Source: Blastopirellula marina DSM 3645
GTDB lineage: Bacteria; Planctomycetota; Planctomycetia; Pirellulales; Pirellulaceae
Direction: 5' to 3'
Assembly (NCBI RefSeq): GCF_000153105.1
Contig: NZ_CH672377.1
Coordinates: forward strand, 1,706,405-1,770,404
Length of the DNA stretch: 64,000 bases
The position numbers and the translations under genes were made by a program. Shown here piece after piece: positions 1 to 7,828 of the stretch (position 1 is the stretch's first letter; the number at the start of each line of letters is the position of its first letter). The notes beneath the pieces were generated by a model, which saw only the letters and a program-made list of their open reading frames with translations, did not search any database and was not told where the DNA came from.

Positions 1-236
1 CTACGGTCAATCGCGCCGGCTTCCAGCCTGGCGGCGATGACGCGTTGGTCGCATTTCTCTCTGACGCCGACAAGGCGCTCGGCTGCACCAATGATTGGGG
101 CCGCACGTTCACGGGATACGATGGAATCTTCATGTTGAAACATGGCCATCGGACGGGCATTTGTTTGCACGCCCGCAAATCGGGTGATATACCACTAGTA
201 GTCTTCCGATCACGCTCATCGGCGAATTGGCGTTGA
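1..236 (+). CDS. 3' end of an unidentified protein (partial)
   Basis: The frame beginning at base 3 is open from the window edge to the TGA at 234-236, about 77 codons. The composition (GFQPGGDDALVAFLSDADKALG, then a YDGIF stretch) looks more like protein than like the random shadow frames elsewhere, so I read it as the C-terminal end of a gene that starts to the left. No family is recognised. The last dozen residues are basic and low in character, so the true end could also be an upstream frameshift remnant. 150 bases of apparently non-coding DNA separate it from the next gene. Confidence 0.3.
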   Translation, partial: TVNRAGFQPGGDDALVAFLSDADKALGCTNDWGRTFTGYDGIFMLKHGHRTGICLHARKSGDIPLVVFRSRSSANWR

Positions 237-390
237 TGAAAACAGAGAACGGACCTGGGCGGGCCTCTTGGGTAACATTTTCGATCTGCTGTTTGCAGTT
301 TGTGGCTCGGACACTCGTTTGACACGGCGTGTCCGGCGCGTTTTTTCCAGCCCACTTCCTCGACCAACTGGCGACTAAGGAATGCTCATC

Positions 391-1401
391 ATGCGAATGC
401 ACCATGATTTAATTTTGACAGGGCTCCTATTCGTCACCATCGCCGGCAGTGCGTTGGCTCAGTCGGCCACGCCGATGGATCCGTTGCCCTCCTGGAACGA
501 GGGGAAGTCCAAGGCTGCAATCGTCGAGTTTGTGGAGCGAGTCACCGACCAGAGCTCGCCCGACTTTGTACCGGTCGCTGAGCGGATCGCAACGTTTGAC
601 AACGATGGCACGCTTTGGAGTGAGCAGCCCCTCTACTTTCAAGGGCTGTACGCGCTTGATCGAGTCCGCAAACTGGCGCCCGATCAGCCAGAGTGGAGCA
701 ACACCGAACCGTTTCAAAGCGTGTTGAAAGGAGACCTCAAAGGAGTCATGGCGACCGGCATGCCGGCGATTGAAAAGTTGATCTTCGCTACCCATGCGGA
801 CATCAGCGGCGAAGAGTTCCAGACTTCGGTCCGCGATTGGCTCGCAACGGCCAAACATCCGCAAACCGGCCTCCCTTTCACCAAAATGATCTTCCAGCCG
901 ATGCTCGAACTCATGGCTTACCTGCGAGCGAATGACTTTAAGGTTTATATCGTGACCGGCGGCGGCATCGATTTTGTACGGGTCTTTTCCGAAGGAACGT
1001 ACGAGGTTCCGCCCGAGCAGGTAGTCGGCTCTTCGCTTGACGCTAAGTTTGAGATGACCAACGGCATTCCGACGATCCTCAAGACCGGCAAGCTCGACTT
1101 CATTGATGACAAAGCAGGCAAGCCGGTCGGCATCTATCGCCACATTGGGCGGCGTCCGATCTTTGCGGCCGGCAATTCCGACGGCGACCTGCAAATGCTG
1201 CAGTACACGACGATCCCGAGCGATGCAAAAGATAACAAGCCTGGCTTCGGATTGCTCGTTCACCATACCGACGCCAGGCGGGAATGGGCCTACGATCGCG
1301 ATTCGCACATCGGCAAACTTGAGAAGGCGCTCGACGATGCGCCGCAGCAGGGCTGGCTGATCGTCGACATGAAAGATGACTGGTCTAAGATCTATCCCTA
1401 G
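391..1401 (+). CDS. Exported HAD-superfamily phosphatase
   Basis: A 336-residue protein with an N-terminal signal peptide (hydrophobic LILTGLLFVTIAGSALA, likely cleavage after A23). The HAD motif I is FDNDGTLW with D70 as nucleophile and D72 as acid/base. Motif II lies in VTGGGID and the late acidic motif is GNSDGDLQML. This is the phosphoserine-phosphatase-like HAD layout; similar exported proteins are usually called haloacid dehalogenase-like hydrolases, and the substrate is unknown. The start is set at 391 because the Shine-Dalgarno AAGGA at 377-381 is 9 bases upstream, while the in-frame ATG at 382 abuts it with no spacer. It would act in the periplasm on phosphorylated small molecules (inference). 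Confidence 0.85.
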   Translation: MRMHHDLILTGLLFVTIAGSALAQSATPMDPLPSWNEGKSKAAIVEFVERVTDQSSPDFVPVAERIATFDNDGTLWSEQPLYFQGLYALDRVRKLAPDQPEWSNTEPFQSVLKGDLKGVMATGMPAIEKLIFATHADISGEEFQTSVRDWLATAKHPQTGLPFTKMIFQPMLELMAYLRANDFKVYIVTGGGIDFVRVFSEGTYEVPPEQVVGSSLDAKFEMTNGIPTILKTGKLDFIDDKAGKPVGIYRHIGRRPIFAAGNSDGDLQMLQYTTIPSDAKDNKPGFGLLVHHTDARREWAYDRDSHIGKLEKALDDAPQQGWLIVDMKDDWSKIYP

Positions 1402-1587
1402 GCAAACGAGACGCCAGCGGCTCCTCTTTTCGGTCAAGCTCGATCAATTTCTCCGGAAGCTGTGCCCGTCTTGTCTTGCGATGCAACTTTCATAAAAATA
1501 GTTACCTCTCAGGAAATGGAATCCTGTCGCTGACGGCGCACAGGGCGCCTTGCAGCAAATCGAGCGACATCGTCAGTCAGGCGCGAT

Positions 1588-2169
1588 ATGAAACGAAAAA
1601 GCTTTCAGGACATGGGATGTCCGATTGCGCGCAGCCTAGAGCAAGTCGGCGAATGGTGGAGCATTTTGATCATCCGCGATGCGCTGGCTGGTCTCTCCAA
1701 ATTCGACGAGTTTCAGAAGAATCTCGAAATTGCCCCCAACATGTTGACGCGTCGCTTGAATTCGCTGATCGAAGCAGGCCTTTTGGAGCGGCGCCAATAT
1801 AACGACCATCCGCCGCGGTTTGAGTACATTCCGACCGAGAGGGCCGAGTCATTTCGCATCGTCCTCTTGTCGCTGCTGACCTGGGGCAATCAGCACTGCG
1901 CACCGGAAGGAGCGAGCGTCCGCATCGCCAACGTGAAAACCGGCGAAATCGCCGATCCGATTCTGGTCGATCGCAAGACGAAGAAGCCGATTCTCTCTGA
2001 CGAATTTGAAATCATTAGCGGACCGCCCGCCGAAGCCGCAGTGCGAGATCGCGTCGATCTGATCCGCCGCAATCGAAACAAAAAAAGAAACGCGGGTCGC
2101 AGTGCGTCGATCGCAGACAAAGCGACAGACAAGCAGCCCCGCAAAAAACGAACATCGGCCCGCCGCTAA
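1588..2169 (+). CDS. HxlR-type winged-helix transcriptional regulator
   Basis: A 193-residue protein whose first ~105 residues are a classic HxlR/DUF24 winged helix: MGCPIARSLEQVGEWWSILI, the helix LSKFDEFQKNLEIAPNMLTR, and the wing RRLNSLIEAGLLERRQY followed by FEYIPTERA. A Cys lies near the N-terminus (C11), the position that acts as a redox or electrophile sensor in several HxlR proteins (family knowledge, not shown here). The C-terminal tail of about 35 residues is very rich in Lys/Arg and probably disordered. Such proteins usually repress a neighbouring oxidoreductase gene; here the next gene is a ketoacyl synthase 53 bases downstream, so the target is unclear. Confidence 0.85.
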   Translation: MKRKSFQDMGCPIARSLEQVGEWWSILIIRDALAGLSKFDEFQKNLEIAPNMLTRRLNSLIEAGLLERRQYNDHPPRFEYIPTERAESFRIVLLSLLTWGNQHCAPEGASVRIANVKTGEIADPILVDRKTKKPILSDEFEIISGPPAEAAVRDRVDLIRRNRNKKRNAGRSASIADKATDKQPRKKRTSARR

Positions 2170-2222
2170 GGCGATCAGGCCCTGCATTCAACAAAATCAA
2201 TTGCCTGAACAAGGATAACGAC

Positions 2223-3455
2223 GTGCGACGAGCAGTGATCACCGGCCTGGGGACGGTCAATCCCCTGGCGAACAATGTTGCGGATACCTGGACGGGACTT
2301 TGCAACGGCCAGTCTGGCGTCAATCAGATAACGCAATTTGACGCGAGTCCTTTTCGAACGCAAATCGCGGGGGAACTAAAAAACTTTGAACCTGACCAAC
2401 TGTTTGGTTCGAAACAGGCGCGGCGACTCGATCGCTATTCGCAGTTCGCGTTGGCCGCCGCGATGGAAGCGATCGACGATTCGAACCTGGAGCTTGAGTC
2501 GGAAGACCCCTTTCGAGTCGGCGTCATTCTGGGCACCGGCATCGGCGGCATGCGCACCTTTGAGGAGGAATGCGAAAAGTATCAGCAAAAAGGCCCCGAT
2601 CGAATCAGCCCGTTTCTGATTCCCCGCATGATGCCCAACGGCGCGACGGCCGCGATCTCTATCCACTTCGGCCTGCGCGGACCAACTTTCAGCGTCTCTT
2701 CGGCCTGTGCGTCGGCTGCCGACGCGATCGCGATGGCTCGCGATATTATTCTGGCCGGCCGCGGAGACGCGATTATCACCGGCGGCGCCGAAGCGGCGAT
2801 TACTCCACTTGGACTGGGAGGCTTCTGCGCCGCGCGGTCGCTGTCAGAACGCAATGACGCGCCGCAAATCGCGAGTCGCCCGTTTGATCAAAATCGTGAT
2901 GGGTTTGTTTTGGGGGAAGGGGCCGGAGTCATCGTCGTCGAAGAATACGAACACGCGCGCCGCCGCGGCGCCAACATCTATTGCGAAATCACCGGCTGCG
3001 GCCAGGCATCCGACGCGCATCACATTACGGCCCCTGACCCGCATGGCGCCGGTGCGATAAACGCGATGCGGCTGGCCATCGCCGACGCAGGCCGCAATGT
3101 CGACGAGATCGACTATATCAACGCGCATGCGACCAGTACGCACTTAGGAGACCTAGCCGAAGCCAATGCGATCTGCCAGGTCTTTGGCTCGCACATCGAC
3201 AAACTTGCGGTCAGCTGCACCAAAAGCATGATCGGACATCTATGCGGCGGAAGCGGCGGAGTCGCGACGATCGCCGCGGCTCTCTCGATCCGTCACGGCA
3301 CAATCCATCCGACGATCAACTGCGACGACCTCGATCCCGAAGTCAAGCTCGACATTACGCCCAACACGGCGCGTGAAATCGGCGTCAGAAACGCCATGCT
3401 GAACAACTTCGGCTTCGGCGGCCACAACTCGTCGCTCGTACTCTCGAAGATCTAG
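2223..3455 (+). CDS. fabF: 3-oxoacyl-ACP synthase II (FabF type)
   Basis: A 410-residue condensing enzyme that extends acyl-ACP by two carbons using malonyl-ACP in fatty acid synthesis. The thiolase-fold catalytic triad is visible: Cys162 in SVSSACASAADAI, His302 in NAHATSTHLGD and His339 in KSMIGHLCGG, with Lys334 ahead of it and the C-terminal NNFGFGGHN. Length is normal for FabF. It starts with GTG at 2223, with AAGGA seven bases upstream. No acpP, fabG or fabD lies next to it, so it may be an additional KAS II rather than the housekeeping copy. Its 3' end borders the accessory block; the stop codon is intact. Confidence 0.9.
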   Translation: MRRAVITGLGTVNPLANNVADTWTGLCNGQSGVNQITQFDASPFRTQIAGELKNFEPDQLFGSKQARRLDRYSQFALAAAMEAIDDSNLELESEDPFRVGVILGTGIGGMRTFEEECEKYQQKGPDRISPFLIPRMMPNGATAAISIHFGLRGPTFSVSSACASAADAIAMARDIILAGRGDAIITGGAEAAITPLGLGGFCAARSLSERNDAPQIASRPFDQNRDGFVLGEGAGVIVVEEYEHARRRGANIYCEITGCGQASDAHHITAPDPHGAGAINAMRLAIADAGRNVDEIDYINAHATSTHLGDLAEANAICQVFGSHIDKLAVSCTKSMIGHLCGGSGGVATIAAALSIRHGTIHPTINCDDLDPEVKLDITPNTAREIGVRNAMLNNFGFGGHNSSLVLSKI

Positions 3456-3486
3456 CGTTTGCAACTTCGGCTTTGATTTTCCGATC

Positions 3487-3770
3487 GGCTACCAAAGTCC
3501 TCGCAAACAAGAAATCCTTGGTCGAGATTCGGAATGCCATCACTCGAAAATGAAATATCGCGATGGCGAAGCGGTGATTCAAGTCGTGCAAAGTAATGAC
3601 GGAGACGATCAGGGCTTGGGAGATCTGATGCGGCAAACAAACCGAGACGAATTCGAATAGGCCCGGCACCTAACGAGGCATCCATGGAGTTCTGAAGTAT
3701 CTCTCGAACCAAAGCATCGGTTCCAGCATATTCGCCCTCTTCCGCCTGTTCAGTTTTGAAAAGCTGATTT
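3487..3770 (-). pseudogene. N-terminal stump of a GHKL/HSP90-like ATPase
   Basis: On the minus strand, a run of about 95 codons reads QLFKTEQAEEGEYAGTDA, then LVREILQNSMDA (the Bergerat/GHKL N-box with its E-x3-N), and ends at GFLVCEDFGSR, where a full-length protein would continue with the glycine-rich ATP lid. On the right the reading runs into integrase DNA with no convincing start codon; on the left it stops just inside the fabF end. N-box proteins with this spacing occur in bacterial defence-type operons next to Z1-domain helicases (family knowledge). Here only the N-terminus survives, so it cannot work. It marks the left edge of the accessory block. Confidence 0.55.
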
Positions 3771-3799
3771 TCGTTTGGGTTCCGAAGGTGCGAATTGCA

Positions 3800-4984
3800 A
3801 TGCCTTCGGGGCGACCCTTCCAAATCCGATACACCGACCCGACCAATAATCGGGAAGTGCGGATCTCGGTTGGAAGTCGAGATATCGAGGAAGCGGAACG
3901 GTTGAAGGTAGAGACCGAAGCTCGGCTAGTGCTGGGGATCAACGTCCAGTCAACTGGCCAACTGGCCGCTGGGCCGGAAATGGATTGGGATAGTTTTCGC
4001 GAACAATATCGCGTGCTCCATCTAGCGACGGTTCGTGACAAGACAGCGATGGCGGCAGAAAGCCGACTGGACATCGCGGAACGAATCCTGAAGCCAAAGT
4101 GCCTGGGCGATATAGCCGATTCCTCAGCGTTGCAAAACCTCCAAGTTCGCCTACTAGCGGGCGATTGCAGTGCCCGAAAAAGGCCTCGCTCTCCCCATAC
4201 TGTCAAAGGCTACATGGCGGCAATCCTGGCAACTCTCAACTGGGCACATCTTCAAGGCTGGCTGCCTAACGCTCCGAAAATCCGCCTGATCAAAACTTCC
4301 AAGAACACTTCGATGAAAGGACGCCCGATTACCGAAACGGAATACAAGGCGATGCTGAAGGCGACTCCCAAGGTTGTTGGAGATGAAGCGGCCGAATCTT
4401 GGCTCTATGTTTTGCGTGCACTGTGGGAATCAGCATTGCGACTGGAGGAATTGATGCATGTCTCCTGGAATAAACCTGGCACAATTCGGCCGGTCTGGGA
4501 GACTGGAAAACATCCCATTCTGGACATCCCCGCATCGATGCAAAAGAACGACACGGATCAAACGATCCCACTTCTCCCAGGCTTTGAAGCATTGCTGCTG
4601 AAAACGCCTGAAGCGAATCGAACTGGTTGGGCGTTTAATCCAGAATCACTTCAGCTGCGACTCGGCCGAAAGGTGAAGCACCAACGTCCCGACGCCGAAT
4701 GGGTTGGAAAAGTTATCAGCCGCATCGGGAAAGAAGCCAACATCATTGTGGCGGATGCTGACAAGAAGACTGGTCGACCGGTGAAATACGCCTCGGCTCA
4801 TGATCTGCGACGCAGTTGCGGTAACCGCTTGAGAAACGCCGGAGTTCCACCCCTGGTTATTTCTCGCGTGATGCGGCATGCATCCTGGGAAACGACGCGG
4901 AAGCATTATGCACCTGGGGATGTGCAGAAGGATGCCGAAATACTCAGAAACGGAAAACACCTCGACGATAGTCTACCCAAATAA
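3800..4984 (+). CDS. Tyrosine recombinase / phage-type integrase
   Basis: A ~394-residue site-specific recombinase. It has an N-terminal arm-binding-like segment, then a SAM-like core-binding region (residues ~70-170). The catalytic domain shows Arg in ESALRLEEL, HDLRRSCGNRL (H-x-x-R), the second His in VMRHASWETTRKHY, and the nucleophile Tyr at its end. All key residues are present. ATG 3800 is preferred over GTG 3788 because the purine-rich GAAGG lies 12 bases upstream of the ATG. The last ~18 residues differ from those of the nearly identical partial copy at 5757-6262, so its 3' end has been exchanged or extended. A convergent cargo gene follows directly. Confidence 0.85.
   Translation: MPSGRPFQIRYTDPTNNREVRISVGSRDIEEAERLKVETEARLVLGINVQSTGQLAAGPEMDWDSFREQYRVLHLATVRDKTAMAAESRLDIAERILKPKCLGDIADSSALQNLQVRLLAGDCSARKRPRSPHTVKGYMAAILATLNWAHLQGWLPNAPKIRLIKTSKNTSMKGRPITETEYKAMLKATPKVVGDEAAESWLYVLRALWESALRLEELMHVSWNKPGTIRPVWETGKHPILDIPASMQKNDTDQTIPLLPGFEALLLKTPEANRTGWAFNPESLQLRLGRKVKHQRPDAEWVGKVISRIGKEANIIVADADKKTGRPVKYASAHDLRRSCGNRLRNAGVPPLVISRVMRHASWETTRKHYAPGDVQKDAEILRNGKHLDDSLPK
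4461..4935 (+). repeat. Integrase 3'-end direct repeat, copy 1
   Basis: About 475 bases inside the intact integrase are repeated at 5757-6231 in the same orientation with a constant offset of 1296 bases and no gaps. I count about 25 mismatches by eye, of which only two change an amino acid (Val/Ile and Asn/Lys). Similarity begins abruptly at tctcctgg and fades after the DVQKDA codons. Confidence 0.9.
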
Positions 4985-5757
4985 TCACCGTTGGCCTGAA
5001 GGGGGCACCAACGGCTCAAGACATGAAACGCGGAGGGCGGCATCCAAAGCAACAGCCTTGATTCCAAATTGAATTTCCAATTGCAAGAGGACCGGAATTT
5101 CGCGGCTCTCTACTTGAGGTAAATCGTCCGAGCTCTCGACTTCCTGAAGCAGCACTTGGCACTCCTCTAAGAAGCGATCTATCACCGAAATCTTGATTGC
5201 TGGATCGCGAGGTTTTAGCAATTCGTATGTGGCTGCCAGGTCCAAGACAAGAATGTCCTTTTCCAGTTCACGAAACCCAAATACTGGCGTTCCATCGACA
5301 GTGGTAAGATAGCCGTGGCCTTTTTGACTCGGCTCAAACTCATCGTGAAAATTGCCGCTTTCGGACAACAAGTCTGCCCACCGCAGTTCGAATGGGATGA
5401 AAACGGCAGATGGCGTTTTCCCCCGCTGGCGAAGCTCCTTCAAAGCTCTCTGAACAACCGGTCGCAATTCTTCCTCGGATTGACAACTCTCGAACGTTTC
5501 AAGTCCATCGAAAATCAGCTCAAGTAAAAAAACATTTCCCTCGGCACGGATCGGTTGAATAATTCCTTCAACGAAATTAAACGCTTGCTGACCGCCAGAT
5601 ATAAATCTCTCCCTCGGACATTTGAACTCCACAAGCCGATTTACCGTTTCACCATCCTGTTCATTTCTCACTTCACTTTGCTTCAAAATATCAATGCCCC
5701 AGTGCTGTCCCAGCCATGAATCATTGAGCTCTCTCTCAAGTTCATCAACAATTTGCT
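4985..5757 (-). pseudogene. 5'-truncated cargo gene, function unknown
   Basis: A minus-strand frame of roughly 257 codons (from EQIVDELERELNDSWLG to VPPSGQR) with ordinary protein composition: acidic, with EFKCPRERF, VFLLELIFDGLETF, FELRWADLL and a C-terminal helical stretch. I recognise no family. Upstream of 5757 the frame continues only into the antisense of an integrase fragment, and there is no in-frame ATG early in the unique part, so the native start is lost at the 5757 junction. The stop at 4985-4987 abuts the convergent integrase stop. It appears to be the cargo of the module led by the intact integrase. Confidence 0.5.
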
Positions 5758-6231
5758 CTCCTGGAATAAACCTGGCACAATTCGGCCGATCTGGGAGACT
5801 GGAAAACATCCCATTCTGGACATCCCCGCATCGATGCAAAAGAACGACACGGATCAAACGATCCCACTTCTCCCAGGCTTTGAAGCATTGCTGCTGAAAA
5901 CGCCTGAAGCGAATCGAACTGGCTGGGCGTTCAACCCAGAATCACTTCAGCTCCGGCTCGGCCGAAAGGTGAAGCACCAACGTCCCGACGCCGAATGGGT
6001 TGGAAAAGTTATCAGCCGCATTGGGAAAGAAGCCAAGATCATTGTCGCAGATGCTGACAAGAAGACTGGTCGACCGGTGAAATACGCTTCGGCACATGAT
6101 CTACGACGCAGCTGTGGTAACCGACTTAGAAACGCTGGAGTTCCACCCCTGGTCATCTCTCGCGTCATGCGGCATGCATCCTGGGAGACGACGCGGAAGC
6201 ACTATGCACCTGGGGATGTGCAGAAGGACGC
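5757..6231 (+). repeat. Integrase 3'-end direct repeat, copy 2
   Basis: Second copy of the ~475-base integrase segment found at 4461-4935. The first ~190 bases have a single mismatch; the remainder carries mostly third-position changes, the pattern left by purifying selection on two separate integrase genes. Confidence 0.9.
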
Positions 6232-6262
6232 TCAAAAGCTAATTGATCACTTGTTGCAGTGA
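5757..6262 (+). pseudogene. 3' fragment of a second tyrosine recombinase
   Basis: The catalytic half of an integrase without its N-terminal domains: about 167 codons matching residues ~225 to the end of the intact copy, including HDLRRSCGNRL and MRHASWETTRKHY, and ending KDAQKLIDHLLQ. The first catalytic Arg region (ALRLEEL) is missing because the junction at 5757 lies just downstream of its equivalent. The fragment therefore cannot form an active site. Its natural-looking C-terminus suggests it is the undisturbed end of this integrase family, while the intact gene has an altered tail. Confidence 0.75.
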
Positions 6263-6308
6263 GTCGCAAAGATAGGCCAAACGCTTTTGCTTGCACGATG
6301 AACTCTGA

Positions 6309-7556
6309 CTAACTAGTCGCTTCGGAGTCATCAGTCATACCGTCACGAATCCGCTGAGTGACGGACCTGTTGATGATCGCCAAGATTGTTTCATTTGCAC
6401 CTACGATTTTGAATCGCCTCTCAAATTCTTGCGAGCTACAAATCAAGATCAGCTTTCCGACCAATTCGTCGGCAAACGATGACGCGATAACCGAAAGGCC
6501 GCTAAAGTCAATCTGGATCAAGGAGTTTGATTCGTTTTTGATATTGAGCAACTCATTTCGCAACAAAACGCCGGATTTTCTTGTGCCGCTACCAGATGGC
6601 TGGTCAGACACTCGGTAAATAATGTTGTTGAAATCGTCTTCCAAGTTTTCAATTCTTTGATTTATCGGTTGGTAGCCGCCAAGTGCGTCAACTATTGAAA
6701 CTTCCTTATCGAAGTCAATTTGAAAATCGACTGTAGTGCAATTGTTTGAATAGCTTGGAAATGGCACTTGGAGCGATGTGTTCAACTCTGTATTTCGCCT
6801 GCCAACGAAACCAGGCCCACTTGTGATGTTTAGAAACCCTGAATTCGACATGACGATATTCTGAAGCCCCCACATCCCATTCCCCTGTCCGATGTTCTTG
6901 TCGCGAGTGACCCCTTCTTGGACAGCGAGTTTTATGGCTTCGACAGCATTTGACGGTTGATGCACCGTAGCCTTTAGTGAGTTGTAGAGTCCTCGTCCAT
7001 GGTCAAAAATGCACAACGCTATATGCTGGGAACTCGGGTGTATCTGTCCCATCGCATATCCATGGGTCGCAAGTGAATGCTGAAGGATGTTGTCCATCAC
7101 TTCGTTGAGGCACCATTCCAAGCCCTGGAGCACACCGATTTTGCATTCCACTGCCCTCGCAACGTCAGTGATATAGGCATTTACCAGCTGATTGATTTCG
7201 TTGGGTGTGGCAAATTTCCAAACGACATTCATGGGGGTCAGCGAATCGCCTAAATCCAATCCTGCAATAGCTGGATTAAATATGCACGTTCGACCCAAGA
7301 AATCAGGAGAATCTAGAATCTCAAACGATAGTTGCTCCTCGGAACGGTACATTTCAAGCAGGCCGGCGACTGGAGCCACAACATTGGGATACGCACCTTG
7401 GATCGCAGCAAAATCCAGCAAGAAATGTGTAATTCCCGATTGACGACCATGGAAAATTGCTCGAATAAAATTCGCTACGACGAATGGCGAACTTAACGAC
7501 TGGAAACGCAAGACATTTTCATCTCGAACAACTCTATAGTCTGCTTCGTTGGGCAT
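6309..7556 (-). CDS. GHKL ATPase with C-terminal STAS-like DUF4325 domain
   Basis: A 415-residue soluble protein. Residues ~120-260 carry a GHKL ATP-binding fold: N-box LEWCLNEVMDNILQHS, G1-like IFDHGRGLYNSL and G2-like GQGNGMWGLQNIV. The C-terminal ~110 residues (from VSIVDALGG to the end, with LIQIDFSGLSVIASSFADEL) resemble the STAS-like DUF4325 domain. The combination recalls anti-sigma-factor kinase/anti-anti-sigma switch pieces fused in one chain, so a signalling or stress-switch role is plausible but unproven. It is the intact cargo gene convergent with the second, broken integrase, 46 bases away. The start is ATG 7556 with a weak ribosome site. AT content is higher than in the core genes, consistent with transfer. 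Confidence 0.7.
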   Translation of the reverse strand: MPNEADYRVVRDENVLRFQSLSSPFVVANFIRAIFHGRQSGITHFLLDFAAIQGAYPNVVAPVAGLLEMYRSEEQLSFEILDSPDFLGRTCIFNPAIAGLDLGDSLTPMNVVWKFATPNEINQLVNAYITDVARAVECKIGVLQGLEWCLNEVMDNILQHSLATHGYAMGQIHPSSQHIALCIFDHGRGLYNSLKATVHQPSNAVEAIKLAVQEGVTRDKNIGQGNGMWGLQNIVMSNSGFLNITSGPGFVGRRNTELNTSLQVPFPSYSNNCTTVDFQIDFDKEVSIVDALGGYQPINQRIENLEDDFNNIIYRVSDQPSGSGTRKSGVLLRNELLNIKNESNSLIQIDFSGLSVIASSFADELVGKLILICSSQEFERRFKIVGANETILAIINRSVTQRIRDGMTDDSEATS

Positions 7557-7643
7557 ATTGACTCTCTGGGCGTAAATGAGAGAGCGGCAGTGCCGTCATT
7601 ATCGCAATTATTCAAAGACTCATTATGGAGATCGAGCCATGTA

Positions 7644-7662
7644 CCTGGGTACACCTCCCAGG
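7644..7662 (-). other. Stem-loop downstream of tRNA-Arg
   Basis: CCTGGG and CCCAGG form a 6-bp stem with a 7-base loop, 21 bases beyond the 3' end of the tRNA gene. There is no T-run, so it is at best a processing or weak termination structure. Confidence 0.3.
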
Positions 7663-7682
7663 CCAAATCGACGTAAGTCTAA

Positions 7683-7755
7683 TGCCCCCGGGTGGAATCG
7701 AACCACCGACACGCGGTTTAGGAAACCGCTGCTCTATCCACTGAGCTACGAGGAC
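7683..7755 (-). tRNA. tRNA-Arg (anticodon CCT)
   Basis: A complete 73-base cloverleaf on the minus strand. The acceptor arm GTCCTCG pairs with CGGGGGC with two G-U pairs and discriminator A; D-arm GCTC/GAGC; anticodon stem GCGGT/ACCGC with loop TTCCTAA (anticodon CCT, reading AGG); T-arm GGTGG TTCGATT CCACC. CCA is not encoded. It is the intact attachment site of the island to its right: its 5' half (7718-7755) is repeated at 11892-11929. The DNA immediately upstream of its 5' end is therefore island sequence, and its promoter must be element-supplied (inference). Confidence 0.95.
7718..7755. repeat. att direct repeat, left copy (within intact tRNA-Arg)
   Basis: Identical to 11892-11929 except for C at 7741 versus T at 11915. 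The repeat ends exactly at the tRNA 5' end (7755) on one side and inside the anticodon loop (7718) on the other, so strand exchange most likely took place in the anticodon stem-loop. Confidence 0.85.
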
Positions 7756-7828
7756 GTGTGCAAAAAAGCCTTGTTTTTCGGTGTTTTCGAACTAGCTTTA
7801 GGTGGTCACTTTAGCGACTACACCCGAA

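Noticed and set aside
5758-5857. N-terminal extension of the minus-strand cargo gene to an ATG at 5857
   Set aside because: These codons are the antisense of the integrase 3' fragment and the ATG belongs to that repeat, so the native start is lost.
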